Positions 41,512 through 52,290 of a DNA stretch of 64,000 bases are shown here, piece after piece. Both the position numbers and the translations under genes were made by a program. This stretch comes from Cladocopium goreaui (taxonomy: Eukaryota > Sar > Dinophyceae > Suessiales > Symbiodiniaceae). Numbering within the stretch: position 1 is the first letter of the stretch; each line of letters opens with the position of its first letter. The notes beneath the pieces were generated by a model that saw only the letters and a program-made list of their open reading frames with translations, searched no databases and was not told the origin of the DNA. The stretch covers positions 62,001 through 126,000 of the forward strand of contig CAMXCT020001647.1 in the NCBI GenBank assembly GCA_947184155.2. Direction: 5' to 3'.

Positions 41512-42538
41512 ATGTTTCCATTTCGCTGGTCCAACAGTTCTGAACCTATGTGGAGCCCTGGCTGGACTTCCTCACCGATGACACCACGTCAGGCATTCAA
41601 CTCCCAGGGACAATTTTGCGGTGGGGATCCAAACTATCAACAGTCCCAAGCTCAGACTCAGGCACACCTCAACGCGCTTCAGCCACAGAATGCGCTGCTG
41701 AATCAACAACTCCACAACCAAACCATGACTCATATCCACCATCTTCAACAGTTGATTCCACATCAACAGTCGTCTCAACAAACACCTTCCATTCCTACTC
41801 CACCACTCCATCAACCACTAACAACACCTACGCCAGTCCAGCCTGAACCACAACCATCCATGGTGACGCCTCCGAGTCAACCATCCAATCCACCAACTTT
41901 TGATCCGGAGCAGATCTTGAGTCAGATGAAACAAAAGCTGACAGACGACCTGGTTGCGGCTGTTGAAAAAGCAAACGAACGCAACTCACAATTCCTTCAC
42001 CCTACTCCACCCACCACTACCACTCCACATAGTGCCACCCAAATTCCACCTTCTAATAGCCATGTCTCACACACGGCTCAATCGTCACATCGGTCACGTT
42101 CCCCTCCTCATCCAACGGAACCTCACAGGGGTGGCAAAAGGCCTGTATCGATTCCAAGGAGCCCCAGGAGCCCCCGCTCTCATGTTCCAAGCCGGAGACA
42201 CCATCCAGAATCCTCACCTCATGGAGGTCGTGACCATTCGGTCACACTTCGGTCGGTCTCTCCCGATTGACGAAGTTCCAGCTATGACTTCAACCAAGCC
42301 GATCGTGCTCCTCATCACTCACTAGGACGTTCGTATCGACCTCCTGAACCTTCACGTCCTCCAACCTTGCGCCAATACCGCCAATATGAAGGACCTTCAA
42401 AGCACGATGACTACTCCCCCCACCAATCCCATCACAGGGATAAATCCACCTGGCAAGACTGCGATGCATGGGGTGCATGGAGCACTCAGTCACCACCTGC
42501 CACTGCTCCAGCGTGGGTCCCAATCCACATGGCGTGAT
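41512..42538 (+). pseudogene. Pro/Gln/Ser-rich protein, one in-frame TGA
   Basis: ATG 41512 (MFPFRWSNSSEPMW) opens 252 codons to TGA at 42268. The same frame continues another 89 codons with the same composition (RSSSYDF, GRSYRPPEPSRPP) to TGA 42536, so the first stop looks like a point mutation. The protein has a Gln/His-rich segment (~residues 42-90), a predicted short helix (EQILSQMKQKLTDDLVAAVE, ~145-165) and an Arg/Ser-rich tail resembling RNA-binding proteins. A shorter relative starts at 47091 (MFPFPW). A Gag-like role is possible but unproven. Confidence 0.45.
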
Positions 42539-42619
42539 CACACCCATCAGGACTCTCATCAAACCCAGTCTTGGCAGGACTACGACCGAGACCCACCTAG
42601 GCTTGCGGCACGCCTGTCA

Positions 42620-43723
42620 GCAGCACCGCAATCAAAGTCAAGACCGCTCACGGCATACTCGTCATCCAGAAAAACCCTCCAAATCCACCAAACCACGCAC
42701 CCAGTATGACTCAGAATATCACTCCTGGGCAACCTCGGCCATTCCGAGAGGTCACATTCAGGTGTCGCTCAAAGATGACAACAGTAAGGAGTGGATAAAA
42801 AAGGTACCAGGTACGGTTTGGCTTGAACCAGCAGCACCGTATGAAGGCTACCTCCGAACTCACCGATGCGGAGAAGCCACAGCCATGCCTCACGGTCGAC
42901 CACGACAAATTTCACAAGGCCTACAGCGCCATACATAAAGAGAGCAATCCCGGCCGAGGTTGCTAAACTGGCCGTCAATCTCACATCAGGTTCACGCCTC
43001 ATCGAAGACATCGACTTGTTTCAGGCGTACCTGATGGACCTGAAGGTAACATGCTGGCGCTGCATGGTGTTTCCGCTTCCGGCTATCTCCAGGTTCTCAT
43101 TGCCTGAACCCTTCAAAGGGAAACAATTTACCACCACGGCCCTGATCCATGGAACCCCACTGGATGCTGCCCAAAACATCCTGCTGGAAGGATTCATTCG
43201 TCCAGCTAACTGATCCTAAAATCGTGATCACGGCAAATGTGATGTGCCCACCTTTGGTGCATACTACCTCGGCCTTGAAATAGGCCGTGAGAACAAAATT
43301 CCGGAGTGGGCGGCACGAGATCTAATGGATCGCCCCCAGAAACGAGGCAAAGGACAACAAAAGGTGCTCCTTGGAGCATTACACCGTGGAGCTGACAGTC
43401 ATGTCAGCTACAAAGGCGGAGGAAATGAAATGGCTCAGATGCAGGTCGCTAACTGCGGCATCGTCACCACGTCAGAGAAGCACATGATTGCCCACAGCTA
43501 TCACGTGGGGCTGCAGTTCTTTGCCTTGAAGTGGCCAAACCTCCCCATCAATGATGCAGATGATGATGACACATCGGGCGATGTCACCTACAGGGGTAAA
43601 AGACGTCGAGCTCCTGAACCAACTGAGGCACCCCCTGACACGGCAGAGAAATCTGCACCTGCAAAACCCTATAAGGGGACTAAGGGACTTGAATCCATCG
43701 TTGTCAGACCGGAAACCGGCTGA
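42620..43723 (+). pseudogene. ADP-ribosyltransferase-like protein remnant
   Basis: Two frames with stops between them. The first (to 42938) has SEYHSWATSAIPRGHIQVSL. The second, from ~42866, has FTTTALIHGTPLDAAQNILL and, after stops at 43211-43221, FGAYYLGLEIGRE, KGQQKVLLGALHRGADSH and GIVTTSEKHMIAHSYHVGLQ. An HGT motif followed by an ILxxGF segment, then a G-x-Y-L strand, then late strands is the order of PARP/Tpt1-type ADP-ribosyltransferase folds. The usual C-terminal Glu is not evident, so catalytic activity is doubtful. It sits 180 bp after the Pro/Gln-rich ORF and probably belongs to the same unit. Confidence 0.35.
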
Positions 43724-43975
43724 TCCATTTCTAGGGAAACCTGGACAGGTATAACAGCAAAAAGACTGCTCGGCTGTCGCAATCTGGTTCTTGCCCACTG
43801 CATGCAACTTTGGTTTTTCATTCCTGTCATGTTGATTTACTTTTTCTTTTGTCTTGTCTTGTGCTCATGTACAACAGGTACTTTACATGACCAGTGTCTG
43901 TTTTGATTTGTTCACCTACAACCTTGCAGCTCTTTCAGTGTTGCTCGTCTTGGTGCACCATTGATTGTAACAATC

Positions 43976-44632
43976 ATGGCGGATTCTGATCGCTCTCGAT
44001 CACCTGTGCCGATGCGCAATCGACTGGATCCACGAGGGCAAGCACCACCTAAATCTCTCCCTTTCTGTCCGCGATGGTGTGGGCCCATGAACACTACGGC
44101 CCGGCACTTTCAGAATATGCCACGACCTCAGAACCGACCACCTTGGTCAGCAACTCAGTCAGGGCCTTATAAGGTATATGATGGGACGTATGTGGACACC
44201 ATCAATTACTCCAACCAGCTGGGCATCCCAACAATTTCCACCTGCTCCACCTTCCAAATTCTTTACCACCCACACTGCCATATCCACCGCAACAACAAAA
44301 CCAACTCTCTCAACCTTGTCCTCCTGCGCAACCTTGCCCACCGACACAACCCTGCTCACCTGCAACACCATCCATTTCTCCATCTCAGCCACGTTGACCT
44401 ACGAACACCAGAAGAAATGGCCTTGTTCACCAACGCATGTCTCCTGACTCCTAGCCCAATCCACATAACATCAGTGGGAGACCTTCTGATCCACATCAGC
44501 TCTTACATCTACAACGCCTGGGGAGTCAATATCGACGCTGATGCCATGGATCTCCGATGGAGTGATTGCACAGGAGACACCTTCGCTCTTGGATCCCACC
44601 AAATCATCACTCGCCTTACTACGTTAACATAG
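43976..44632 (+). pseudogene. Hypothetical Arg/Ser- and Pro-rich protein with shifted middle
   Basis: ATG 43976 (MADSDRSRSPVPMRNRL), stop TAA 44630. The N-terminus is RS-rich. The middle (~44200-44390) is more protein-like in the other two frames (Pro-rich), which suggests compensating indels. The C-terminus (DLRTPEEMALFTNACLL, GVNIDADAMDLRWSDC) looks folded. No family is recognised. It is the third coding block inside the E-flanked unit. Confidence 0.35.
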
Positions 44633-44887
44633 GCCTCACTCGGCACAGTCCCAGGAGACGGTTTTTTTCGGCAATTTGGTTCACTTCACCAGTTCAAGTC
44701 AACCATATATCATGAGGATTAGCTGTCACAAAGCTCTGCCTAATCCAAATTACCTTCCGTGAAGCTGACTGATCGAAAACAACTGTGTTTCTGGCTTACT
44801 TAGGTTGCTTTTGTTTCTTTTTGTTTTTTCACTTTGTTCTTTTGACTTGGCCTTTCCCTATTTCTTCTTTTGGTTTCAGCTTTCATC

Positions 44888-45388
44888 ATGCCCAAACGGG
44901 ATTCATCCTCTGCTGCCTTAGCTTCCCCACGTGACCTTCGGTTGGGCTCTTGGTCACACCAAATGAGTACCTCTCGCCAGCGACCATCTTCAGCGGCTGC
45001 TACCTCTTCACCCAGGCATGGTCTACGACTTCCTGGCCACTACTCTGCTCCTAGGCTGCCATCCATGACACATCCGCTCCTCCGGATGAATCTGACAATC
45101 AAGAGGATATGGCGGACGATACGTCCACCATGGGACACACGCAAAAAATGTCTGTTCCCCGTCAGATTCACCAGCTGGCTCACATTCTCCACGATGCATT
45201 GGCGCAGGATCCTGAGTTCAATGCTCCGGTCCTCGAGAAGCTCCACCGGAGAATCCGTCGGAGAGCAATCTAAAATTGTTCACTGCGGAGGAGCTCAGCC
45301 ATTTGGGAAGTCACCTTGCCATCACTTCCAGTATTTTAGCTCGACGTGCCCGACCTGCTGCGTTTGGCGATATCTCGGACATTTCTGA
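44888..45388 (+). pseudogene. Hypothetical Ser/Arg-rich protein, frameshifted
   Basis: ATG 44888 (MPKRDSSSAALASPRDLR). After ~60 residues the protein-like signal moves to other frames: a helical LAHILHDALAQDPEFNAPVL near 45178, then LFTAEELSHLG and DISDISDELDGEIP to ~45411. The last ends at a GTGAGT that could be a 5' splice site. It is either a frameshifted gene or exons read across short introns. No family is recognised. Confidence 0.3.
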
Positions 45389-45544
45389 CGAGCTTGATGG
45401 CGAAATCCCGTGAGTGCCTAGACTTTTCATGATTTAAAACTTCAATTCAATTCCTTGTCTCTGGCATTTTGATCGAATGATCTGAACCCAGTTGACCATA
45501 TCAGAGCTTGCATTCGAGTTACATGATGCATCTTCGGAAAAAAG

Positions 45545-46126
45545 CCCCGCGGCAGCGGGGCGTGTGTGTGAAACATCTGAATAGATGTAAGACTCCCACC
45601 TGATGATGTCAACTTTCTTTGCCGACTTTTTACTTTTTCCTTTTTCAGGTCAATTCCCTTGATTTTCGTTACGTACCTGCCGGTCTCAAATTTCCAATTT
45701 CAAATTTACAAAGCAGGGGAACTGTGCACTCTGTGACTGATCCAATTCAACGAAGCTAGGTCACAGAGTGGGATATCTGGATTGGCCATCCAGACGTATA
45801 TGCACTTTTCCGTTTGTTGTCAATGGCAACCGGCTAAGCCTAGAACCGGCACGTCGATCATTTGGGTTTTCAGTTTCCAATTTTCACTGCACTGTTGTCG
45901 CACTCTGTCAAGGTGGGAAGGATTATGAAGGATGTGGCTTAGTTGAAAGGGAAGTGTCAGCTTCCAACTTTTTGCATCTAGCTTTGGCTATGGTGATGGT
46001 AACTTTTCGATGCTTCTCGGGTCATTTCACCGACCCATTCCTGTCAGGTGTAACTGGAGTGTTTTTGCACGTGAGATGCATTCCACATCAGAATTCGCAA
46101 TGACTGTTCTGAGCAAGTGTGTGTGT
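45545..46126 (+). repeat. E repeat, copy 2, with terminal GC hairpin
   Basis: Preceded by a strong hairpin CCCCGCGGCAGCGGGG (45545-45560) next to an A-run. Compared with copy 1 it carries a ~100-bp insertion (45716-45817) with its own inverted arms (CACTCTGTGAC/GTCACAGAGTG). The rest is nearly identical to copy 1. Confidence 0.85.
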
Positions 46127-46620
46127 GTGACCCATCTGAAGAGATGTAAAACTTCTAACCTGTGATTTTTCGCCTTTAGGCATTTGATGCTGTCATGCTT
46201 TTTAACTCGCAGGGGGTGGATGCATGGTCTGGCAGTCATCCACCAACGAAGACACTGCCTTTGCATGGTGATATGACGAAGGGACGCCTTATTTCATTTA
46301 CACTTCATTTTCGGAAATGGGTAGTGGCTAACCCAAGAACCACCATTCCGTTTTTTCAATCAAACGTCAAACACTTGGATGTCAACCGGGTGTTAACCTT
46401 TTTTGCCTGTACGGTTTTCGCAATCTGATTGTCTTAACAATTTTGCTTTCTCGCCTTATTGGCGATGGCAACAGCACTGGCTATGGCGATGAGAGCTTCC
46501 CACTGTTTTTCGGGCCCTTTCAACCACCCCTTCCTGTCAGGTGTAACTGGATAGTTTTTGCACGTAAGATGCACTCCACAACAGGATTCGCAACCACGGT
46601 TCTGAGCAAGTGTGTGCCTC
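46127..46620 (+). repeat. E repeat, copy 3 (diverged)
   Basis: Follows copy 2 head to tail through a TG-run. It keeps the ATCTGAAGAGATGTAAAACT beginning and the CCTTCCTGTCAGGTGTAACT end, with a diverged middle. The ~100 bp after it match those after copy 1. Confidence 0.75.
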
Positions 46621-47090
46621 ATGCCGGTTTCGCCAAGGTGGCATGAACTCTTCAGGGAATACCTGTCTAGGTAGGAATTGTGATCCTCCAACTTGATCTC
46701 TGAATTTACAATTTTCACACCCTGTCGACTGTCGACGTTTTGAACAACTGCCCGCTGTGCTGGGGACTCATCAAGTTTGCTTGATCTTCTAGAGTTGATA
46801 GACTTGAGCTGCGACAACCTCCCTTTCCAGTGATGCGCGAGAACATTTCAGCTTTTGACTGCACATTCAACATGGAGTTTCAGGCGTCGGGCCATGCTTG
46901 CAGGTATGGTGACTCTTCTTTTTATGGTCGATGGTACGCACCAGTTCGAGGGGTGAATGCTTAAGCCGTCAATAAGCTGCGGCGAAATTTTGGCCATTGT
47001 GCCTGATCAGGGGATCCTGCATTACATTGTGGATGCATCATGTTGTTTGAACTTTTGACCGTAAGTTTACCTGACACTGTTCGCCTAGCC
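46621..47090. other. Segment homologous to the region upstream of 41512
   Basis: Matches 40993-41511 in patches (TGGCATGAACTCTTCAGGGA near 46638; GTGGATGCATCATG near 47030), so copy 3 and this segment repeat the arrangement of copy 1 plus its leader. Confidence 0.6.
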
Positions 47091-47405
47091 ATGTTTCCAT
47101 TTCCTTGGCAATCTCGTACCTGGATGGGCGCCACTCCGAATAGCCCTGATTGCTCAGCCTCAGCATCTGGTCCAATGGTTCATCCAAGTGCACCGGTTGA
47201 ACCCGACCACGAGCCGTCCATTCCAACTGCTACGATCAATCCGGGCCTACGGCCCTGGACTGTCATTGATGACAATGAGCTCGTCGGCTACAAGATGGAT
47301 ACCCGTTCTCGTCCCTTGTCGGGTCTCTTCACCGACCCATTCCTGTCAGGTCTATTTGGATTGCGTTTGCACGTAAGATGCATTCCACAACAAAATTCGC
47401 AATGA
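47091..47405 (+). pseudogene. Truncated paralogue of the 41512 ORF fused to E repeat
   Basis: ATG 47091 (MFPFPWQSRTWMG), 104 codons. The first residues and the upstream sequence match the ORF at 41512. After ~75 residues the frame runs into the end of another E copy (from ~47318), so the rest of the gene was deleted. Confidence 0.5.
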
Positions 47406-47430
47406 CAGTTCTGAGCAAGTGTGTGTGCGT
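47318..47430 (+). repeat. E repeat, copy 4 (right end only)
   Basis: Only the last ~110 bp of E (GACCCATTCCTGTCAGG to GTTCTGAGCAAGTGTGTG) remains, joined to the truncated ORF. Confidence 0.8.
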
Positions 47431-47924
47431 GCGTGTGTGTATGTGTCTTGTCCAAGCGCCCAGTCTGGCCAGTGGCCACTTTGCCCAGGTTTTTGTTGTT
47501 CCATAGTTCGTGCATACTGCACAGACGAAGTCGGTATCACGTAAGTCTACGTTGAGCCCATCAAGCAGCATCTCGACACTGAATGCAATCGCCAACAAGA
47601 CGGATAGCTACTAGCAGCACTGTATCCAAGGAAACATGTCTGACACGCAGTACTCCGTTCTCTATAGTTTCTTGCAAAAAACAAATTAAAGCAACAAGCA
47701 ATCCATGTGTTTGCTTTGTGCCCGTGACCCTGGAGAGGCCCTTGCCAATGACGCCTTCCGTCAGAAGGAGGAGTCTGTTGTCGTGGGTGCTTTCCAGAGT
47801 TTTGACGAAATCAAACTTTCTTCAGGCGGGTTTGACCACATGCAGTTGATTGAATTGGTTGTTATTGTCAAAGGAAGTTGGGAAGCAATCTTCCGAGTCA
47901 CGAAAGACTGGAACAGGAATAGCA
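47431..47924. other. Spacer
   Basis: About 490 bp. A plus frame at 47705-48010 (CARDPGEALANDAFRQKEES) might be an exon, but no family is recognised. Confidence 0.3.
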
Positions 47925-48680
47925 ATACAATACATCACGTAACAGCACATCACATAACAATACATCACGCAACAACACGTCACACAACAATACATCAAAT
48001 AACATCATGAACTTTTACACTACCCTCCCCGTACCCCCTGACAAAAATTTGAGGATTTGACCATTTCTGGAATCCTTATTAGTAAGCTAATAATTTATAC
48101 TAATAAGGAAAAATCTCATTTTTGTATGACCTCCTTACTTGTATACTATTAGCTTACTAATAATATACTAATAGTAGCTTAAACATAAGGCGCAATTAAG
48201 GCCTAAAATCCATTACGCGTGATTTTGTATCCAATTCCTTATTAGGCACCTTATCCAGCCCGCATCAAAAAAGTCCCGGTTTTGTTATTTGTGTCCTAAT
48301 AAGGATTTGTATCCCCAAATCATACAAAAACTTAATCGGGTACTACTAATGTGATTTCCATCCTTATTAGGTGACTATTAAGTTTTTGTATCCAAGCCTG
48401 GTCTTTCGGGATACAAAAAATTAATAGTTCCTTAATAAGGTAAAATCTCAGCCCTCCTAACCATTATTAGGTGAGTATTAACTTTATGTATCCAAGCCCG
48501 GTCTTTGGGGAGACAAAAACTTCATAGTTCCCTAATAAGCTAAAACTTCAGCCCTCCCAACCATTATTAGGTGACTATTAAGTTTTTGTGTCCAAGCCTG
48601 GTCTTTGGGGATGCCAAAAAATAATAGTCCCCTAATAAGGTAGAATCTCAGCCCTCCAAACCATTATGAGGTGCCTAATA
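47925..48680. repeat. ACATCAC short repeats, then CCTTATTAGG-type ~110-bp tandem repeat
   Basis: 47930-48005 holds about seven ACATCACNNAACA units. From ~48060 the sequence is full of CCTTATTAG and its complement. From ~48350 to 48680 three to four ~110-bp units (ATTATTAGGTGACTATTAAG, then CCAAGCCTGGTCTTTGGGGA) are recognisable. Confidence 0.85.
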
Positions 48681-48756
48681 CTGGTTTTCCAAATGGGGTG
48701 TCCTTTGACTTTGATCTTGATCGAGATCTCTTTGTCTCCTTGTGGTCCTGGGAAAG

Positions 48757-49345
48757 CCCCGCGGCAGCGGGGCATGTGTGTGAAACATCTGAATAGATGT
48801 AAAACTTCTACCTGATGATGTCAATTGTCTTTGCCTTGTTTGTTTTTAGGTCCACCTCACAAACTGTTGTTTCTTTGCAACTTAACAGTCATTGCAGGGG
48901 GTGCCAGGGATGCACACTGGACTGGCACCAACGAAGACGCCAGTGTGTCATCTGTGATATCGATGGGGACGATCATCGACGTACCTGCTATTTTTCATAT
49001 CATTTCTGCAATGGGACGTGGCTAACCCAAGAACCACCATGCCGTTTCATTTTATGTCATTTGTCCACTGTCGCTTTTTCCAAAGATTTCAATCCAAACT
49101 TGAACCGATGAATTTCAAGTCAATGTCAGATGGGAATGATCTGGCCCAGTTGAAAGTACGTGTCACAAGGGAAGGGTCAGCTTCCAACTTTTTGCTTCTA
49201 GCATTGGCTATGGCGATGGTTCCTTTTCGATACTTTCTCAGGGCGTGTCATCGACCCATTCCTGTCAAGTATAATTGGAGTGTTTTTGCACGTACGATGC
49301 ATTCCACATCAGAATTCGCAAAGATTGTTCTGATCAAGTGTGTGT
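48757..49345 (+). repeat. E repeat, copy 5, with terminal GC hairpin
   Basis: Starts with the same CCCCGCGGCAGCGGGG hairpin (48757-48772) as copy 2 and the same ATCTGAATAGATG beginning. It has a diverged middle and the conserved right end, which runs directly into the 15-bp array. Confidence 0.82.
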
Positions 49346-49725
49346 GAGCAAGTTGTGTGTGAACAAGTTGTGTGTGAACAAGTTGTGTGTGAGTAAGTTG
49401 TGTGTGGACACGCTGTGTGTGAGCAAGTTGTGTGTGGACAAGCTGTGTGTGTGTGTGTGAGCAAGTTGTGTGTGAACGAGTTGTGTGTGGACAAGCTGTG
49501 TGTGTGTGTGAGCAAGTTGTGCGTGAGTAAGTTGTGTGTGAACAAGTTGTGTGTGAGCAAGTTGTGTGTGGACAAACTGTGTGTGAGTAAGTTGTGTGTG
49601 AGTAAGTTGTGTGTGAGCAAGTTGTGTGTGGGCAAGTTGTGTGTGAGCGAGTTGTGTGTGAGTAAGTTGTGTGTGAGCAAGTTGTGTGTGAGTAAGTTGT
49701 GTGTGAGCAAGTTGTGTGTGAGGAG
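49335..49725. repeat. 15-bp GTGTGTGAGCAAGTT array
   Basis: About 26 units with AGC, AAC, AGT and GAC variants. The unit is the terminal sequence of the E repeat (GAGCAAGTGTGTG), so the array seems to have grown from that end. Frames on both strands (KLCVSKLCV; HTTCSHTTY) are artefacts. Confidence 0.95.
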
Positions 49726-49891
49726 GCGGGCGGTGGGAGGAAGAGGCGGAGGAGGAGGAGGAGTAGACGGAGGCAGGCAGGAGTGCACAACCAAAAACAA
49801 GAACCCCACACAGAGATGTGGGGAAAAAAGTCTTACAGTGTAACCCTAAGGCAACTTCCGCCCCGCCTCGTGCGTGTACTATTGGTATGTT
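49726..49891 (+). mobile_element. Diverged composite-element right end (D)
   Basis: A GGA-rich part and a GAACCCCACACAGAGATGTG module are followed by CAACTTCCGCCCCGCCTCGT and TACTATTGG|T, a degenerate version of the right end of elements A-C. The module and the GGA-rich part also occur inverted at 62990-63130. Confidence 0.45.
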
Positions 49892-50599
49892 GGTGTGCCG
49901 CCAAACTTTCTAGTTGTGACTGCTGCTTCCTTTGCTGCGCTTGCGCGGCTGCGTGGTGGTGGTACATGGTGGTGGCGGTGTTGACCATGAGAAATTGCGG
50001 CCCTGGAAAGAAAGATGTGATGATGCGGTGGTGCTGTTCTTGTTAGCCTTCTCTTTGCCTTTGTGTAGTTTTTGCGTTGTTCGTGTCCTTTGTCGCTTCT
50101 TGGCTTGTTGTAAGTAATCACTTCGAAACAAATCAAGGAAAATTTTTGACAGCATAGGGGTGAACATGGCTCTGGTTGTGCTTGCGGAATTAAACTTAGT
50201 TGCTGGACAAATAGCTGGACGCAGAACATTTTTAGGAGTTTTCCGCCGTTGAGCTGGCTGCTGTCTCTTGGGCCATGGCAGCCAAGCGATTTGTTTGGCA
50301 GGGGCCCAAAATTTTTGGGACTCGGAAATTTGTACTTGCTTGTACTTGCTTGTTGAAGTGTGCAACACAACACGTGTTTCGCTTTAGTTGAAACTAATGA
50401 AGGCCTATTTGGTCCTCTGTTGTGCCAACGGCTACGTGTTTAACCTTAAACCTTCGTGGGTAGTGGGCTCAGTCGGACTCACCTTGAGTAGTGAATAGCG
50501 TAGTCAAGATCAAGGCTGACACTGCTTCAAAAATATGTTGGAAAACCTCTGGAACGCAGACCTGTATAGAACTTTCTGGGCATGCGGGGGTGCCTATGA
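49892..50599. other. Spacer
   Basis: About 700 bp without a supportable gene; minus frames of ~150-160 codons (49879-50373) are Lys/Ser/Pro-rich and not convincing. Confidence 0.35.
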
Positions 50600-51452
50600 G
50601 GTTTTCTTGATTTTGAGGCTGGCATCACTTGCATGGTCATGGGCAACCTTGAATTTTGAAACCGACAGTTTTCTCTGCTCAGCCACTTGGATGAGTTTAG
50701 TGTTGACCCTGAAGCTTTACAGAGGGATCGAGGATTTCGTCCTCCAAAATATCAAAAACAACAAAATGACGAATGAGGTTCCTTGAGTCAACCTTGTAGC
50801 CTTGTTGTAGCTTTGAATGCTACAGAATTTAAATTCCTTGCTAAGACAGACCATATCCGCCAGTTTCCTGTTTGCCAAGCAAGGTTGCCCAGCAAGCTCT
50901 CCATCTTATGGAAACATACTGGAAGGCATTGCCTCGTCTGCCAGAGACACCTCAAGGCTGTCTCTTGCATTTGTTGTACTGTTTTGCTTTGCTTCATTTT
51001 TTCCCTTCTTTTAAACCCTGGGGTTGTTCTCCTCTTTCCACCTTTTGGTTTGAACGTAAAACATCGAGTGGCAGGCGACTGCCTTTTTTTCCCAAGGTCT
51101 GCAACCTAACAGAGCACTGATTCAGAAGGACCTTTGAGGGTAGATTTCAGTCTTGATCGAGAATGGCAAGCTGTGTGAGCAGACATCAGAGGAGCTAACC
51201 AACCCCTTGCTCCAGTTGACTTGGTCATTTGCGTTTGCCAAGGTGGGTCTGTTCTTTGCAAACTCGGAAACGCGTACTGTCAATATTTGTCTTTGTTCAT
51301 CCTCATATTTTATATGATTCATATGACAACACTTACTTTCGAGGTGGAAGCATTGGATGATGTGGCTGTGAAGCAGCTGTTCTGTTCAGCCTTGAAGCTA
51401 TTGCAGCAAGTTGGACGGTATTGGGATGAGGCAAACCCAGAGGCGGGGTGAA
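50600..51452 (+). pseudogene. Possible octotricopeptide-like exons
   Basis: Short exon-like stretches carry the LW-A helical-repeat signature: LASLAWSWATLNFE (~50619-50660) and ELTNPLLQLTWSFAFAK (51193-51241), then EALDDVAVKQLFCSALKLLQ (51344-51403). A GTGGGT at 51242 and an AG|G near 51341 would make a ~100-bp intron joining the last two. They resemble the fragment at 27383-28118. Stops between the pieces mean it is either a split gene with introns or a relic. Confidence 0.33.
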
Positions 51453-51977
51453 GAACGGACGGTATACTGACCACTACGGACCGTGTACTTGTTGCATCTT
51501 GGTGGAGTTGCCGAGAGATTCATCGGTTCGGATTGCTCTTGGTAGTTGTGCTTGAGACTCCATGGTGCAAATGCCTCACCTACTGATGGCATTATTTTGA
51601 GCCTTCAAGGCGCTACTTCCTCAATGCCGAGTTCCACATATTGGTGACTGGGATGTTCCCAAGACGCTACTCATATCCGAAGGCGGCTCCTTTTCAGCTT
51701 TGAGATCATAGCAGACATGATGCAGGGATAGGGATCCAAACCTACCCAAGGGACAGCCAGGACACTGTCTTCGGACCAATCTTGTTGTACCACAATGATG
51801 AGACACCGTTGTAAAAACATCCTTGGACGTTGGAAGCCTCTTGTGGCACACTCTGACAAGACTTTTGCAAGACACATTTGATTCTAACACTCTTGTTGGG
51901 CAATATAATGTGACACTTTGGCGAGCTACTCTTGATGCTTTTGGCCGGCCAATCTTGGAGGATACTGTTGTGAAATA
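51453..51977. other. Spacer
   Basis: About 525 bp without a supportable gene; minus frames (51621-51890) have no recognised motif. Confidence 0.35.
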
Positions 51978-52290
51978 AGCTTCGGTGGTATCCCCAGCAG
52001 CCGCAGTGTTTTATTTTTACAAATCTATCTGAAGCGTGCTGCGAAGGCAAGCGCTGGAAACACCTCAGCTGGGTTTCCGTGAATTAAATGGCCGCAAATC
52101 CTGTTGAACCTGAAATGGCTCTGCACCAAAGCCTCCCAGACCTTCTTTGGAACCTTCTCCGGAACCTTCTCCGGAACCCTGTTGAACCTGACCTGGCTCT
52201 GCACCAAAGCCTCCCAGACCTTCTCCTGAACCTTCGGGACTTTCTCTGGAACTTCGTTGAACCTGACCGGGCGCCTGGGCTGAAGACCCC
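51978..52290. repeat. Second copy of the TCCGGAACCTTC dispersed repeat
   Basis: The left ~95 bp (GCTTCGGTGGTATCCCCAGC) match 28680-28775; two to three tandem units follow. It is shorter than the copy at 28680. Confidence 0.85.

Noticed and set aside
49248-49843. SHTTYSHTTC and KLCVSKLCV ORFs on both strands
   Set aside because: Artefacts of the 15-bp GTGTGTGAGCAAGTT array.
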